Shown: positions 20,033 through 32,022 of the stretch, piece by piece
Numbering within the stretch: the first letter of the stretch is position 1
How the letters are laid out: each line of letters starts with the position of its first letter
Source of the DNA: Galaxea fascicularis
Lineage: Eukaryota > Cnidaria > Anthozoa > Scleractinia > Euphylliidae
Direction: 5' to 3'
Length of the DNA: 64,000 nucleotides
Assembly: GCA_948470475.1 (NCBI GenBank)
Contig: OX419342.1
Span: 5,070,712 to 5,134,711 of the forward strand
Notes under the pieces: generated by a model
Told to the model about the DNA's origin: nothing
The model's database searches: none
Seen by the model: only the letters and a program-made list of their open reading frames with translations
Made by a program: the position numbers and the translations under genes

Positions 20033-22241
20033 ATAAAGTAGCTTATGCACTCACTGGTCATCAACTCAGTCCAGCACATAAGATATTCACAGCATGTATT
20101 GTGTATATACCGTATTTGTTATTGAGTAAAGAGGTCAGTGTAAGTGGGGGAGAGGAAATGACCTTCATACTAGATGATACCACATTTACCCCAAGGTTGC
20201 TTCAGTTCAATGTTCTGTGCACTAATTTACAGATTCAATTAACTTTATTAACTTAAAAGAGAAATGTGATATGAAATTTATTAGCTATGTATAAAGGGCG
20301 CTACATTGAAAAGGGTTTGTTATCTAACTGTGTCAGCACAAAATGAATATGCTGGAACTTGAATGGGTTAATTCATGCTATGTGTGGCTGCAAATTAGCC
20401 CTGAAGCATTATACATTATTTTAAGTAATAATCTTGATCTACATGTAAGTAACATTTGAAACTTAGGAGTTACTGGATACTGAAGCCCACTCCAGTGTTG
20501 TAAAGTTTGCATTCTTGTACCATTCAGTTAACAGTTGGTGTATGATTTTGGATTTATAGGTCCAAAATTATTGATAACTAACACAGCAGGATTTAAAATG
20601 GGGCCATTATTAATAATTTTCAGATACACGTTGGTTCCCAGTTGAGTATTTTGCCTGGCACCCATGAAATAACCCCACACTTTCAGTTTGCATGAACATT
20701 TTTGAAGAGTAGATGGAAATGTTGTACATGCTGATCAAATCAGGGTTTGCCAGAAAATGTAGTGGTTACCAGTATAGGGGTGCCTTTGTATACTACCAAA
20801 AATTGGAAAATATGTTGGAAGCCTGGTGTGGCAAATTGAGCGGAGGTTTAGTCCGTACTTCTTGATCAAGAGTCTGACAAATGCCTTGTTTTATCATTGA
20901 AAATACTCTACTTTGTATTTACACTACTCTTTGATATCGGTCCACCCCATTTTCTTGGCTTTCCTTGAAGTCCTTGAAGTTAATTAGGATCAGTGTATGA
21001 TACTTGAGGCTATCATGACCACCTGTTCCCTTAGTCTGTCCAAGGACCACGCCTTAAGCAGAGACCGTACAAGTGTTTAGAAGGGGTAGGATTTTTCCAT
21101 GCAAAGCCGATATAATTACGATTTCACTGAAGGGGTATAGTAAGGTCTTGTTACAAACTCTCAGGCCAGTCCGTTTCAGTTAACAAACGGGTACTTACAA
21201 ACCATGCAGATATGACAGGTTTTTGATAGTGATCCTCGTGTTGGCTTGCCTGGAGAAACTTTTCAGGCGTGTGTCATAATAGGCGGGTGTATTAAGGCTC
21301 ATTTAAGGCCAGTTAGCCTGAGAAAGTTTCTTTAACTCACGGAATGATGCCATTTCTGTGCATCAGATAGTTGCGTAGGTGTCAACTTGATAAATAGTTG
21401 AATTGTGTGCAGGATGCTAGAATGCGTGAATTCTAAGCAATTAGCAACCAAGGGTGAAGGAGATGTTGAACTTAGCGTACACCCCGAAGAGAGTAGTACT
21501 GAGGAAAGGAATGTGCGGGCCAAGGTACAAAACAGGCTTTTTCCAAGAATATTCTCTCCAAGTTTTTACACGTCAAACGAAAGACTGGCAAATTCATGTT
21601 CAACGTCAAACTGCTATAGACCGGCTATAGCAGTCTTTCGCGGCAAATCGGTTTAAAAATATCTTGCCTTCTGAAGCGGTACAGATAACTCCTAATTCGG
21701 GAAGTATTGTGTTCCTTGGCGCACATTCCAATATAATTTACAAACTAAAATGCTATCTCCTTCTCTGCGTAAAAACAGTGGAATCCCACTTCTTTAACTC
21801 TCCCGCTTGCGGAGGGGCGTGTTTGTTACAGTTTTTTGTGGGGTTTCGCACCCCTATCAAAGCGGTCCGATTGGTTGGAAATTTCAAGTCTCGGCTGGAA
21901 TTTTCAAGTACTTTAGAGTTCTCGGGAAGACGGAATTCTGTTGTTGCCAAAATGCAAATGTTACTTTTGATACACCTTTCTTCCGAGTTAGACGGATGGC
22001 AGTTATTGTTCGTGATGTCTTTGATAGCATCTAGCTTTAGGTAAATATTGTTCCGGGATAACATTACTTTTTTTGTGCCTTCGTGGTATCTTGCGTCATC
22101 TTTTATTCACTTCCACTGTAAGATGTGTTTTTGACTTCCGGTAATTCGAAGCAGTACTTGCTTAAACATATTCGATGATCACATAACACGGAAGTACGCT
22201 GCATGATAAGATGGCGTTGTCCTCCTATTTCTGCTCGATAT
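20033..22241. other. Intergenic, no gene seen
   Basis: No exon with convincing homology was found. A perfect 9-base palindrome around ACCGG occurs near 21610-21632 (CTGCTATAG...CTATAGCAG). ORFs at 21405-22044 do not resemble known proteins. Confidence 0.5.
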
Positions 22242-22386
22242 ATAATGGTAATTGAACTGAGTGGAGTGCAATTTGGTCTGAAATCATACGCTTGATTGCA
22301 AAATCGAACGAGCGCACAGCGTGAGTTCGATTTGAAATCACAAGTATGATTTTAGACCTAAATTGCACGACATGAAGTTGAATACA
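22242..22386. mobile_element. Foldback MITE, family 'GACTGAGTGGAG' copy 2
   Basis: Arms TGAGTGGAGTGCAATTTGGTC (left) and GACCTAAATTGCACGACATG (right) are imperfect inverted repeats. The centre GCGAGTTCGATTT-like sequence is shared with the copy at 8531-8683. Confidence 0.65.
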
Positions 22387-22907
22387 GGTTTTTGTCAATA
22401 TTAATATTTATTTAATGTTCACTTCAGGAAATCCAGTTTTGAATTTTGATGGGCTTAAAAAAGGATGTGATTTAGAGCAAAAAATGGTGAAATTTGGGAA
22501 TAAATTGCACTGTTGAGAGCTAATCAGATTTCATGAATGACAAGTGATTTCAAAATGGGTGTAATAAAGATTGAAATCAACACAAGAACGTGATTTTTGG
22601 CCAAGCACAAGTCGCAAAAACCAGACAAGTCTTTGCAAACACCTATTAACTTGTTATAGCCAATTCTCTCCTACTTCAATAATTTCCTCTATTTCTTCAA
22701 TTACATGACACCGTTATGTGATAACCTTACTCGTACGTACGAAACTTTTGATAATATATACTGTATTACATAAACTATCAAACTGGACTATATTTATACT
22801 TTGTAAACGTCTTTAATTAAGCCTGGGATAAAATAAAGGTGCTTGGAATAATTTTGTGCAGGTTTTCATACTCAAAATATAGTAAACGCGCAGCTTTGTT
22901 TTGTCAA

Positions 22908-22994
22908 CCCTTCAAACCCCAAGAGTGATCAGCATAAAATTTCTCCTTGTAATGTCAACACTTTATAAAACAGAGTGGTCATGAGAATTACAGT
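22908..22994 (+). mobile_element. Fragment of the 'AAGAGTGATCA' MITE family
   Basis: CCTTCAAACCCCAAGAGTGA and the following ATTTCTCC match the left parts of the copies at 54461 and 62427. The right end is missing. Confidence 0.5.
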
Positions 22995-24896
22995 GCGACT
23001 ACTTCAACCAAGGCCACTCAGGAAAATTTCCTGCAAACTAGCCAATGAGAATGGCACATCAGAACTCGGCCAATGGTATATGCATGTTAAGTACACTCCA
23101 AAAATTATGGCCCAAGAAAACGGCAAGAATTCTCACTGTTTCTCAAATTTGTGCCGACCTTAGTTGTCGATCCATCACATATACGGGGTGATGCTAATTA
23201 TATGACAACCACGCCTTATAACCTTGGGTTTCCGTGTTGTTTGTTGTTATGCTAATCCATCGCCTCCTGCCCAGGGTGGATCCTGGGAAGTGTGAATTGT
23301 TGATAAGGAGATCTAAACTTGTACTCTATCACGTTGAAATTTGCGGCTAATTACTTCTACCACCTTCAATGTCTTCCAGAAGTTCTTCGGGTTTCCGTTA
23401 TTCTTCTCAACCAATTCTTCTAACCCTCACTCGGTTTCTTAGAGGTTCACAGCAAGACCGTTATCTGTGATTCGCCGTACACTCTTATGAACGTAATCAC
23501 GCCTCCTCGCCATCCTTTGGATCATATTATAATACAATACTCGTACAAACAGTAAGGCAGTTGAACCGTTTGTCAGTTCAATTTTGAGACCAGACAAGAC
23601 ACGAATAAAAAAAAAGGAAGGATCGATCGAAAAATCATTTATTTTATTTTCCTAAGCAATATATTACTTACATGATATAAATATATGTTCATTTTCACTA
23701 AAAAATATACGCTATTTAACAAAAAAAAGTCATGACCGTAGAAAATCGCTTATTGCGTGCACTAGATAAAAATTCTCTGCAGGCTAAAATTCATGGAAAC
23801 AGTTTTAAGATAAAATAGTATTTTTCAAATGCTGCAAGGTTCACGTGGGATTTCTAGAAATAAGGTGAAACATAGTCGGCCAGACAACTGTCATAGAGAC
23901 TTCCAATTACAAACTTAGTATGACTTCTTTCTCTTTTTCGACAAATCTCCTTAACAATTGTTATTTGCATTATCACGCAACGCTCCCCTCCGAAAGTAAC
24001 GGCTGCTCAATTTTTTTTAATCAACAAAGGATGTGTATTCGGGGTTTCCACTTACTGGGATAGAAAAAAACCCCGACATTTCCCTGACTATCCAAGACAA
24101 AACCTCACTGAAACGTTGCACAATGAAGCCCTTAATAAAGCCCGCAATGTACCAATGGAAGTCAATTTCTTTGCCGGAACTTATGGAAACGAGTCGTTAC
24201 GTTTAATTACGATTTCGAACAAGGAATCCTCTTCCCCTAGCTAGCGCCTAGCCAAAAATATTGCTCCTTGACTTTCGGGTAGAATTTAGAAATTTACTTA
24301 CTTTTCCCTGACCTTTAAAAAAACAATCTTTCTTCCCGATTTTTCCTGACCGTTACAATCCCTGGTATTCTCCTTACAATTGTGACATATTTCGTATGTT
24401 TCATGTTGGGAGAATTTGTATAAACAACTCAACTGATCCCTGGTCATCATTGCCTGTTTCTCATGCCCCCTATTACTGACAAAGCACTGATATGGTAAGG
24501 GGAAGTTAGATGTTGGTCACTATTAGGATATAAAGGGTTATTTTCGAAGTGAAGCGTTGCGTGACCACTCCAATGGTGGATGCGTAGGATACAAAAATAG
24601 TACCTCTGCTCTTAAAACCATGACAGAATTCCAGTGAACCGGGAGACACCCATCTGTATGCTCCTTAAACTCTACGCTACCTTGACTCATGGTTAAAGAC
24701 TTCAAGTAAAGCGCAATTTAAAACTAAAAGGACCTGACATAATGAGTCATTACAAAATTAAAAATTGCTAAAGCTAGGTCGTCAATAGACTGCTTCACCA
24801 GCATATACTTTCTGTATTCTTGGTCATTCTATTTTAAGCCGGATCAGGAAGGATTATTGACAACTTCCTCCTCTACTACTAACTGTAAGCGCTAGG
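22995..24896. other. 3' flank of the DUF4200 gene, no gene seen
   Basis: No coding signal was recognised. On the minus strand an AATAAA (TTTATT on plus) is near 23639, more than 1.2 kb past the stop of the coiled-coil gene, and could be its polyadenylation signal. Confidence 0.4.
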
Positions 24897-27753
24897 CTAG
24901 GACTGTTTCACATCAGCCGCAAATCTCAAAGCCAGTTGTACGTTTCCTCTGGAAGGACTGGACTTAAACGGCGAGTCTAGCAGTGCATGCCGGGATATTC
25001 TGTTCTTGAGGATGCTCGAGGGACTGGGCTGTAGTCCATCACTAGCCGAGGCGGATCCTGCGAGTCTGGCTAATTTTACTATGTCAGTGTGTTCTGTAAT
25101 GTGTTCCTACCGAGGAAAACCAAGACGAACGTTAAGGTAATGTTAAACATTTCTGTGCATTGAAGATTTATAGAGCAACACATGCGCCAAAATGGTGCAT
25201 GTTTTTTAGGCTGGGCCAAAAGTCAGGGTCCCAAGGGAGTGGGGACTCTGAAGCCTCAGAGCCTTAAAGTGCACCTAACCCCAAAATACTTTTTTCGCTT
25301 AAACAAATCTTTGCACCTGTTGGTTTGCATGCATGTTAACAAAGACTTCATGCGATGCAAATCAGTTTGTGACGTCAATTCAAGAATAGACCCACGCCCC
25401 TTCTCACTCGGTCATGTACCAAATGATGCTTATTTTTTGTAAGTTTGGAAGCCTATAAATAGCCAACATTTGACAAAAAAGAACAAAAAAGAGTGCAATG
25501 CTTTTCCAACAGGTGCAAAGATTTGTTTTAGCGAAAAAAATATTTTGGGGTTAGGTGCACTTTAAGTTTTTGCCATGGAGCCCAGAGAGATCATTTCACT
25601 GCCTGGAGCCCTGACCATTTTTGTCTGGATCCCTATAGCAAATGTTATGGAGCCCTTAAGGGCCCCAAAAAATAATCCTGGAGCTCTGGAGCCCTGGAGC
25701 ACTAACCCCTTTAGGACCCAGAAATAGCCTATGAAACAATTTTACAGTTCAGTGACCTTGTTTTGAATACAAACTTCCCTGCTCATGTAAATCATGTTGT
25801 ACTTGTTCTAAACAGTCCATATTTACACAATAAAAACAGAGAGGTGTGCATCAAAACAAAGTCACCTTCAGCCTTGCTTCTTGTCAAAGGCCAGGTCACT
25901 GAACACACAGCTGTATGAAAAATGGGAGTATTGCTCCAATTAAGTTGTAGCACCATTTGAACACTTTGGAAAACGGTTAAGTCATCTCACTAGAATACCA
26001 CACAGGCAGAGAGTAACACCGTTTCTGTACAGGAGACACCCCCCCCCCCCACTCAACAAATGGATTTTGAAAACCTCCAGTTTACTTCTTGTGTGAACTT
26101 GCCAGAACCATGGATACAATGAGCTCTCACCTGAATCACTTTTAACTTTGAATCAACGTCAAGGCTTCCCACTGGGGTGCTTCGGAGCCGCTGACACTTC
26201 TCCGCTATGTTATCAATTGCCATCTTAATACAACCCAACAGTTCACTCTGTAATTAAAGTACAATTTTGCCAAAATTTTGAGTGTCTGACACTAAAATGA
26301 CTGAGGGTGTGATACCATAAGATGCATGACTGGTGCATTGATCTCCTAATTATGACTCTAACCTGCTGTCTAAAAATTCCCTTGCTGTTGATTAAGAACT
26401 GGTCGATTTTTTCTTTCCTTTGTAGGGTGTCCTCAAGTTTTTGTTGAAGGGCTGCTAGCTCACTGTTCATTAGCTGTAAATAAAAGACAAGTTTTAAAAA
26501 CTATAATTACTTCAATGGTGACAAAATCAAAATTATTTTTTAATTTTGATGACGTCGTGTGAAAACCAAGAATAGGAAAATTCAGTCTCAAGCACTTATA
26601 GAACTCTATTACCATCGGATATGCACTTTAATGATAACTCTGACTACTCACCAAGAGATTCCGAGTATGTTCCTGATTCATGTCCTGAAGTTTCTGTTGC
26701 TCTCCTTCAACCTGAAAAGATTACAAGCAAAACTATGCAAAACTGAACTCTACCTGGATTTTTTGAAAACCAGTCAGATTGGCCTAAGCATCTTCCACTT
26801 ACTGTGCTTCACATGCATTTTAGTAATTCAAAACAGAAGGCATTCGATAAAATTACAATAGATGTAAGTCTTCACCCTGTCCCCACTCCCTGCACCCCCC
26901 CACCCCCTCCCTGCACTTCTTTTGTGTGATTTTGATACTGAAGCCATGTATTAGTTGAGCTACGGTGAAACTAATGAAATTCTCAATGTCCTTTTTGCAA
27001 AGCCTCAAGCATAACAAATTATACAGTAAATCAAATGTTATGCTTCCCTTTCCAAGATCTCAACCTTTTGATCCTTTGTCATCTTGGAGACTAACCAAAG
27101 AAACCAATGAAACTGGGTCCATATCACCACTGCTCATCCCAATCCAATACATTTTTCTCCAGGAAAGACGTAAATAATGTACCTGATCTGATGTGTCTGA
27201 CAACATCTGTACAAGGGACTGGTTGGTTGCACTCAGAGTTCTAAACCTCATCATTATTCCCATCAACATGGAGTCACTTGCTTCTAAATAGTCTAAAAAG
27301 TCAGTATAAAAATGTCATGCCAAATTAGTCAAAGACCTGAACATCTACCATGAAAAACAAAATATGAAGAATTTATAAATGTTAATTAATATGCTAATTG
27401 CAAATATAATGTTGTACCTTCTGGTAATTGATCAAGAACTTTCATCAGAAATTTTTCATAAATTGAATACTTTGACAGCTTTGCTTGAAGAGCCTTGTTC
27501 CTAAAAAGCAAGTATACAATATGTGTATTTATCATATGGGTAGCTCCGTGAGCGGGCAAGATGAACCAAATCCTGTGCTGTGATTGGCTACCTGAGCGGG
27601 CAAGATGGAGCGATCTTGCCCGCTCGGGATTACGCGCTTTGTCCCGCAAGAAAAATTTCTCTGAAGCCGGCTTATCCCATATAATAAATCCTTTATTGAC
27701 CAAGCTTGTTCGGTCAAGATGGCTGGATATTGGCCTTGTTCTTTTTTTGCGAG

Positions 27754-27786
<33 letters not shown>

Positions 27787-30243
27787 CACGCAAAAAAAGA
27801 ACTTGGCCAATATCCAACCATCTTGACCTCCCGCTTGGTCAATAACCCATACGTATAAGCAAATGATAGTTAAGATCTAGAGTTGTGTGGTTGAAGAAAA
27901 TATCCGTACTTCCCCCCACAGAAGGTCAATAGAAATTACAAGGGGAAGGGGGGTAGCAAATGCCAGAGATAAAGGAGGTTTGTAAGAAATTAGCCTTTCT
28001 TTCACCAAGCTGAACATGCAGCTGTAAAACTAACATTCTTATAAAGATACTAAGCATATTTGGCATTTCACAAGCTTGAGGGAAATAATTAAAATCTAAA
28101 TGACTAGAAAAGCTGATTATCTGCATACTGGTCATAAGCTGCTACAGCCACTCACCAGCAGAAATATGTACTTTGTGTCATTTCTTAAAACAAATCATAT
28201 TTTATTTATTTATCTATCTGTTTAACTCAATATTTTACTGGGAACATTCAATACCTTGCTTTAAGCTGATCTAACTCCAATGATAAAACATCCAGCTCTC
28301 TGTTTTTCTGATTTTTAAGCTTTGACTCTGTCTGGTACTTCTGAATGGCTCGTCTTCTTTTTGCATCATTTTCTTCTATAAACTTCTCAAACTTGCCAAC
28401 TCTTTCACGAATCTGTGGAATTGAGACAATGAGATGGCTTTGTGAAAAAAAAAAAATCTGTGACAGCAACAACTTTGAACTACAATTTTGCAAGATGGTT
28501 ATTTTGATCACTGTGGCTATATGGCCGGTAACCGGCCAAGGTGTTAAAAACACTAAATGGCCAGCAGTCCAAGATTTTTCTAAAAGTTGTAGAATCAAAG
28601 AATCCTGGCTAAACCAAACCATCATATGTCGATTAGGAAAAGTCAAGCCATCCTGAAATTATTTTTAGATCGCAAGTTCAGCGCTTGCTTTATGCTGGGC
28701 TTATCAGACTGCCAGCCTTTTAGTGATTTTAACACCTTGGCTGGCTCTCGCCCTGAAAAAAGTGTCATGAAATATGGTTCGTCCAATAAGCCCAGCATAA
28801 AGCAAGCGCTGAACTTGACATTTAAAAGTCATTTCAGGATCGCTTGACTTTTCCTAATCAACATACAATGGTTTGGTTTAGCCAGGATTCTTTGATTCGC
28901 CATTCTTTAGAAAAATCTCGGACTGCCGGCCATTTAATGTTTTTAACAGCTTGGCCGGTTACCGGCCATATACAGTCACAGCGTATTTTGATGTCATCCG
29001 TGCTTTATTAGAGTGTGAGAATGCATTATATAAATATGAGTCACTTGCACTGCCAGTTAAATTGATGATGTGACTACTAAAATTCCATTAAAAAAATTAT
29101 TTCCAGTTTGAATTTCCACTATTAAATTCACTAAGATCGGTAAATTAACAAAAAATACCCGGGTTTGTTTCTTTTTCAGCTCCTCCTCTTTTTTCTTGCA
29201 AGCTGCCATACGCTCAGCAAACTGCCGTCTTTTGATATCCAAGTCTTCTTGTACTTTTTCCACTTCTACTTGTTTTTTGAGCAACAGAGTGGACTGTACA
29301 GTGTTGAGCCCTGTATCAAGCAGCTTGCTCGCTGACTAAAGCGGTAATTAGAGGAGGAAGAAAAGTTAGTCATTTCCAGCGGTGCACATCGCTTTTAATT
29401 GGACGATCACCTGATGAAGACCAAAACAGCGGAGCGTTTCAAGAAACCAATAATCTCTGGAAGAAATCTTCTGTCAAAGGGTAAATATAAGCCAAAGCAT
29501 TTTGAAAAACCGGAAAAAATTCGGACAGTCCTTGACGCATTGACATATGATTAACTGATCTGATCATGAAGCAAGTCATATGCTGACTTGGAAACTCCGT
29601 TACACATAAACAATTATGATTTTTAATAACAGGGTTCAGGCTTTAGCGTTTTGTCTTTACGGCAAAACTTACCATCTGAAAGAACAAAAACTACTACGCC
29701 AAGTGTAGCTGCCTGAAGATAGACGTCGAGTGTCAAAATGTAAACATCACTGCTAAATGTTTAGATTATATATCATTAAGACTATTATCATCGATATCAA
29801 TCAGGGACACAAGGCTCATTTCGAATACTTGAAGTAAAACAAAAAATAGAAGATAAATGTGCGCAAATAATTCCTACAAACTTTGGCATAAATTGGCAAA
29901 GTGCAAGCTACTACCCTTAGAAAATAATAACAAGTTGAAATGGTGTCAGGACACACGCCAACAACGCTGACAGGAAGGAATCTTCCTTTACATGTACCTC
30001 TTTGACGATGGGGAATTTGCGAACCTCACTGTCATCCTCTTCGTCTTCTCTGAGGAGAGAAAACCCCACAAATAACGTAAAAATTAGTAGAGTAATCTCA
30101 CATCAACGATCTACAGAATAATGCACAACTTCATAGCTAAATTAAAAGCAACTAAAAAGTGAATTCACGTACCGTAACTGCGTTACGAAGACATTCTTTT
30201 TCTGGGGTTCTAGCTCAAGCCGATACGAACCCTTCGTAGCCAT
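24897..30243 (-). CDS. CCDC42/CFAP73-type coiled-coil protein (DUF4200), 10 exons
   Basis: Exons on the minus strand: 30243-30173, 30049-29998, 29335-29159, 28412-28255, 27500-27418, 27292-27183, 26711-26652, 26473-26363, 26247-26131 and 25106-24897 (stop 24899-24897). All phases agree, giving 382 residues. Nearly the whole protein is predicted coiled coil. The DUF4200 core lies in exons 3-5 (LLLKKQVEVEKV, then KFEKFIEENDAKRRRAI, then YSIYEKFLMKVLDQLPE), which match the CCDC42/CFAP73 pattern. Exon 9 ends KVIQ and exon 10 resumes EHITEHTDIVKLAR, aligning with the conserved C-terminal helix of CCDC42. Family members build the modified inner-arm dynein and related axonemal complexes of cilia and sperm tails. 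After that helix there is an additional Ser/Pro-rich tail of about 50 residues with SILKNR. Which paralogue (CCDC42 or CFAP73) it is cannot be settled by eye. Start: the only Met in exon 1. Confidence 0.85.
25264..25565. mobile_element. MITE with TTAA target duplication (piggyBac-like)
   Basis: TTAA at 25264-25267 and 25562-25565 bracket inverted repeats of about 57 bases, starting AGTGCACCTAACCCC on the left and ending GGGGTTAGGTGCACT on the right. The interior has no ORF of interest. A TTAA duplication is the hallmark of piggyBac-type elements. It sits in intron 9 of the DUF4200 gene. Confidence 0.8.
25748..25902. mobile_element. MITE family 'TTCAGTGACC', copy 1
   Basis: Ends TTCAGTGACCTTG and CCAGGTCACTGAA form an inverted pair. 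The internal CATGTAAATCATGTTGTAC is shared, inverted, with 33095-33290. Confidence 0.55.
27534..27855. mobile_element. Composite foldback element in DUF4200 intron 4
   Basis: The inner inverted repeat runs from TTATTGACCAAGC (27693) to GCTTGGTCAATAA (27845), with arms of about 70 bases around GGACCTCGACTTCGTC. To the left is a second hairpin, GAGCGGGCAAGAT...ATCTTGCCCGCTC (about 27594-27628). It occupies the intron between exons 5 and 4. Confidence 0.65.
28511..28980. mobile_element. Long-arm foldback element, about 470 bases
   Basis: The left arm from CTATATGGCCGGTAACCGG through GCGCTTGCTTTATGCTGGGC pairs with the right arm GCCCAGCATAAAGCAAGCGC through CCGGTTACCGGCCATAT. Arms are about 190 bases with scattered mismatches. 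No ORF. It lies in intron 3 of the DUF4200 gene. Confidence 0.75.
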
Positions 30244-31048
30244 TTTTGCCAGCCAACTGTTATTACTGATGGCACAGAAACAACGTTCTGTTCCGCAAAT
30301 AAACGACTGGTAACAACAAAAGATGCGAGTCCAAGCCTGTGTATCCAGCTGTGTGATTCTAGAACACGATATGCGCTGTTACCATAGCGACGGCACTGCT
30401 AATTAACTTGGAACGTTGGAATTTGTTCTATTGGACTACAGGAACACTGAACCGGAAACGCGATATTACGAATTATTCTCGCTTTTTTTCTTTTCGTTTT
30501 TGTTTGAGTAGTTACTACTGAGTTCTATTTCTGCAGAACTTTATCAAAGATTCTTCTAACTTACTTTCTTCCCTCTCGCTTTCAAACAGTTACCTAACTG
30601 TCAGTTTGTGAATTTTGTGATTCTATTTTCAAATAATAAATGATAGTTTAAAGGAAAGTGTGTTTAACTGCAAGGCTTACTCACGGAAGCAGTCTAGTTG
30701 TAGTCCTTAAAGTTTGCATGTCTGCATATGCCAGTAAGATTTTTCTGTTTAATGTATATATACGTAATGACTTCAAGCATGTCAGTCTTATGTCTCAGCT
30801 GTTTCAGTTTTTTAAGGGACCATTCACTTTCAATAAGTTAATGGGTCCTTTTGAATTTATTTCAAATAATTTTTTCTCATCTCCTCTCTGAGTTTCTTTC
30901 CATGGATGATCCACACTCTAACTAACAAATGCAAACAAAAGAACCAAAGAATGGGATACACGTTTTAAATTTTTTTTTTTATTTCGCTGCTGGAAGTGTT
31001 TTTTTTTGTTGTTGCTTATCTTTCAAGGCAGGCTTGTGAATGGCCTCC

Positions 31049-31280
31049 ACAACTGATGGGTTTTATGCAAAACCATCACAAATCACTGCTCAGGTCAATT
31101 TTTCAGATTTGTCCAAAATGCCTCATTTTTTGCAAACCAGTGGAGGAAAAACACTGCCCATTGTTCCTTGGCACTCAGGCATTTAGGGCAAATCTGAAAA
31201 AAGTGCAAAAATGTCATGAACTTTTCATGATGGTTTTGCCCAAAACTCCTAAATTTCTGATAACCCAACCCATCATATAA
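31049..31280. mobile_element. Imperfect foldback element
   Basis: TGATGGGTT...GCAAAACCATCA on the left and TGATGGTTTTGCCC...AACCCATCA on the right are inverted. Inner CAGATTTGTCCAAAATGCCT pairs with AGGCATTTAGGGCAAATCTG. No coding capacity. Confidence 0.5.
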
Positions 31281-32022
31281 AAATGACCACACCCTTCTTA
31301 TCAATAGCTAAGACAAATCCCACATGGAAGCAGAAGGTATTGTTCTTAAGGTAACTTCAGGAAATTGTTCTTTGCTTTACAGATGACTGTCCCAGCGGAC
31401 ATGCTGTGGCCACCCGGTCCATCACCATGACCTCTTTACAAGTAACAAAACTCAAATGGAGAGTAAACAGAGGAAATCGTGCCTAAATTTAGCCACTGAT
31501 CCAAACGTTTGAAATCTGCCACACCGACAAATAACTGAAAAATATGACAGCATATTACAAATGTATGCAGTTTTCTTGAGAACAAAACTGTGATTCCATG
31601 TTCTTTAAGTATCAAATGCTTTGGATGGAGGCATGTTTTACCATGAACAGAAAAAAGCTAACAAAAGAGAACTGAAACTTGGCAAAACTTGAAACAGTGA
31701 TTTAACCCTTTCACTCGCAGGAGTAATTAGCATGTACTGGTAGTCATAACTCATACACAGCAAAAGAGGATCCCCTCTTGCAACACAGGTTGGTATGAGA
31801 AAACACAAGCAACATAAATTTACAAAAATGAAATTTCTGGAACAAAAGCACAATACTATAGAGTCTCCAAACTCATTGTTGACTGTTAACTGAGACAACT
31901 TGTTTAATGCTGATGAGATTTCATGTTCTCAGAACTGAGGCTTTATAACCTGGACTTTGTATATTTGTGTGTATTTGTAATCTGTGACTGTTGTTTTCAT
32001 CAGGGCCACCATGACATCCAAC

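Noticed and set aside
25985..26036. Last exon of the DUF4200 gene at the CTGTACAG acceptor (KRCYSLPV...)
   Set aside because: Phase fits, but the sequence has no family similarity; the exon at 25106-24897 continues the conserved helix.
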